Below the pieces are notes generated by a model. That model made no database searches, was not told the DNA's origin, and was given only the letters and a program-made list of their open reading frames with translations. From Caldifarciminota bacterium (GTDB lineage: Bacteria > Hydrothermota > Hydrothermia > B15-G9 > WFZT01): a stretch of 5,846 nt of DNA. Every line of letters begins with the position of its first letter. The stretch's first letter is position 1. Below are positions 5,052 to 5,846 of this stretch, piece after piece. Made by a program: the position numbers and the translations under genes. The DNA lies in NCBI GenBank assembly GCA_026991055.1, contig JALXCE010000186.1, positions 1 through 5,846 of the forward strand, read 5' to 3'.

Positions 5052-5718
5052 GCTTCTTCTTCCTCTTTTTCTTCTCAAGTAGTGCATAAAATCCATAGGC
5101 CATCAGCATCAAACCGATCAGGTACACAGGCCAGTTGAATTTCTGCGGCACAAGGCCAATAAATCCCTCTTTCCCCTCAATCCTCAGCGTATTGATGGAA
5201 ATCTCAAGAAATGCGTAAAGGTCAAAAAGCCCACCTATTAAAATTGTTGCAACTGCCTTGGGCGAAAAAGTAGGCTCCGAATCTTTCATCAGGATAATTC
5301 CCGGCACGATCACAAAGAGCAGCGCAATCAAAACCGGGGTAATCACAGGCCCAAACCACGGAAGAGGAATCAGGAACAAGATATCCCATTCAAATAAGCT
5401 ACGTGGCCATCCGATGGTCACATAGAGCCAGACGTAATAGAAAATATCCCAGACTCCCCATGCATAGAGAAATCCCATCAATCCCTGCTTTAGATTCTTT
5501 GTGGAAAGCATTCCAGCGGCAAAGAGCATCACCAGCGTGGCAAGCTCCCTTCCAAGCTCGATGTAGTAATCAAACATGGTGAATACCTTCGCAGGGAATA
5601 TGTCCAGGATATTCGCTGGATAATAAAGCTCCCTTAAATAAACAACCACCGCTGCCTCAACATAGGCCATTGCCACTGCAAAAAGGCTTAAATAGAATAT
5701 TCTCTTAAATCCACGCAT
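5032..5718 (-). CDS. Uncharacterised polytopic membrane protein with WDIFYY / IPLPWFGP signature
   Basis: This 228-residue integral membrane protein has about six hydrophobic segments, near residues 8-28, 57-72, 79-101, 112-142, 154-172 and 196-215. The tail KKKRKKKRAKQSS should lie in the cytoplasm. Helix 1 carries YVEAAVVVYLRELYYP (19-34). The middle carries GVWDIFYYVW (88-97), then GWPRSLFEWDILFLIPLPWF (103-122) and GPVITPVL. From memory these blocks recur in hypothetical membrane proteins of many bacteria with no assigned function, so I give none. Charged residues Glu21, Asp91 and Asp112 sit in or beside membrane helices and are the likeliest functional positions. The ATG at 5718 has GGAGG five bases upstream. 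It follows the Nif3-family gene by 21 nt and overlaps the next membrane-protein gene, which suggests one operon. Confidence 0.85.
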   Translation of the reverse strand: MRGFKRIFYLSLFAVAMAYVEAAVVVYLRELYYPANILDIFPAKVFTMFDYYIELGRELATLVMLFAAGMLSTKNLKQGLMGFLYAWGVWDIFYYVWLYVTIGWPRSLFEWDILFLIPLPWFGPVITPVLIALLFVIVPGIILMKDSEPTFSPKAVATILIGGLFDLYAFLEISINTLRIEGKEGFIGLVPQKFNWPVYLIGLMLMAYGFYALLEKKKRKKKRAKQSS

Positions 5719-5739
5719 TTCTCCCTCCCGGATACATAC

Positions 5740-5846
5740 TCAAAAGCCTGTTGGTTTGTTTATGAAATAAACCTCAAGCCCAAATTTTTCCTCAAGGTGC
5801 CTTCCAAGTGCCCTAACACCTAAGGTCTCAGTTTTATAGTGTCCAC
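5740..5846 (-). CDS. Nif3/YbgI-family dinuclear metal-centre protein, C-terminal fragment
   Basis: Only the last 34 codons are in the window; the gene continues past the right edge. The fragment begins GHYKTETLGVRALG, continues with HLEEKFGLEVYFI and ends NKPTGF at a TGA. This is the typical C-terminus of the Nif3-like family (often annotated GTP cyclohydrolase 1 type 2 homologue), which usually ends in a FIDxPTGL-like sequence. The His and Glu of GHYKTE correspond to the last two metal ligands of E. coli YbgI (His215, Glu219), so the metal site is intact as far as it can be seen. The biochemical role of the family is unsettled. It lies 21 nt upstream of the membrane-protein gene on the same strand and probably shares its transcript. 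Confidence 0.82.
   Translation of the reverse strand, partial: GHYKTETLGVRALGRHLEEKFGLEVYFINKPTGF

Overview
The window looks like a piece of an anaerobic bacterial chromosome. It encodes an oxygen-sensitive, ferredoxin-linked 2-oxoacid oxidoreductase. It carries a sigma-70-type promoter and strong AGGAGG/GGAGG Shine-Dalgarno sites, with tightly packed genes separated by A+T-rich spacers. I cannot name the lineage from this sequence alone. Every gene I can support lies on the minus strand, so transcription runs from right to left.

Right part (4662-5846), in transcription order: the last 34 codons of a Nif3/YbgI-family dinuclear-metal protein whose 5' end is outside the window, then two uncharacterised polytopic membrane proteins (5032-5718 and 4662-5051). 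The gaps are short (21 nt) or negative (a 20-nt overlap), so the three probably form one operon.

Middle spacer (4179-4661): three closely spaced T-tracts after the membrane genes, a G/C-rich multi-hairpin palindromic block (4322-4406), and then a well-formed promoter (TTGATA-N17-TATACT) with an imperfect palindrome in its spacer.

Left part (622-4178): a compact operon of an isocitrate/isopropylmalate-dehydrogenase-family enzyme (isocitrate type by its binding residues), iorA and iorB. There is 1 nt between the first two genes and a 17-nt overlap between the last two, with each downstream ribosome-binding site inside the preceding gene. IorAB oxidatively decarboxylates aryl-2-oxoacids from aromatic amino-acid transamination to aryl-acetyl-CoA and reduces ferredoxin. 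The dehydrogenase would supply 2-oxoglutarate, the amino-group acceptor for making those oxoacids. This link is an inference from operon structure.

Far left (1-621): an A+T-rich stretch with no supportable gene. It holds a strong inverted repeat and a degenerate hairpin, both sharing sequence with the palindromic block at 4322-4406, which suggests a dispersed intergenic repeat family. I found no mobile-element genes, CRISPR array, tRNA or rRNA, and no clear sign of an unknown multi-gene system. The least explained items are the membrane-protein pair and the palindromic repeats.
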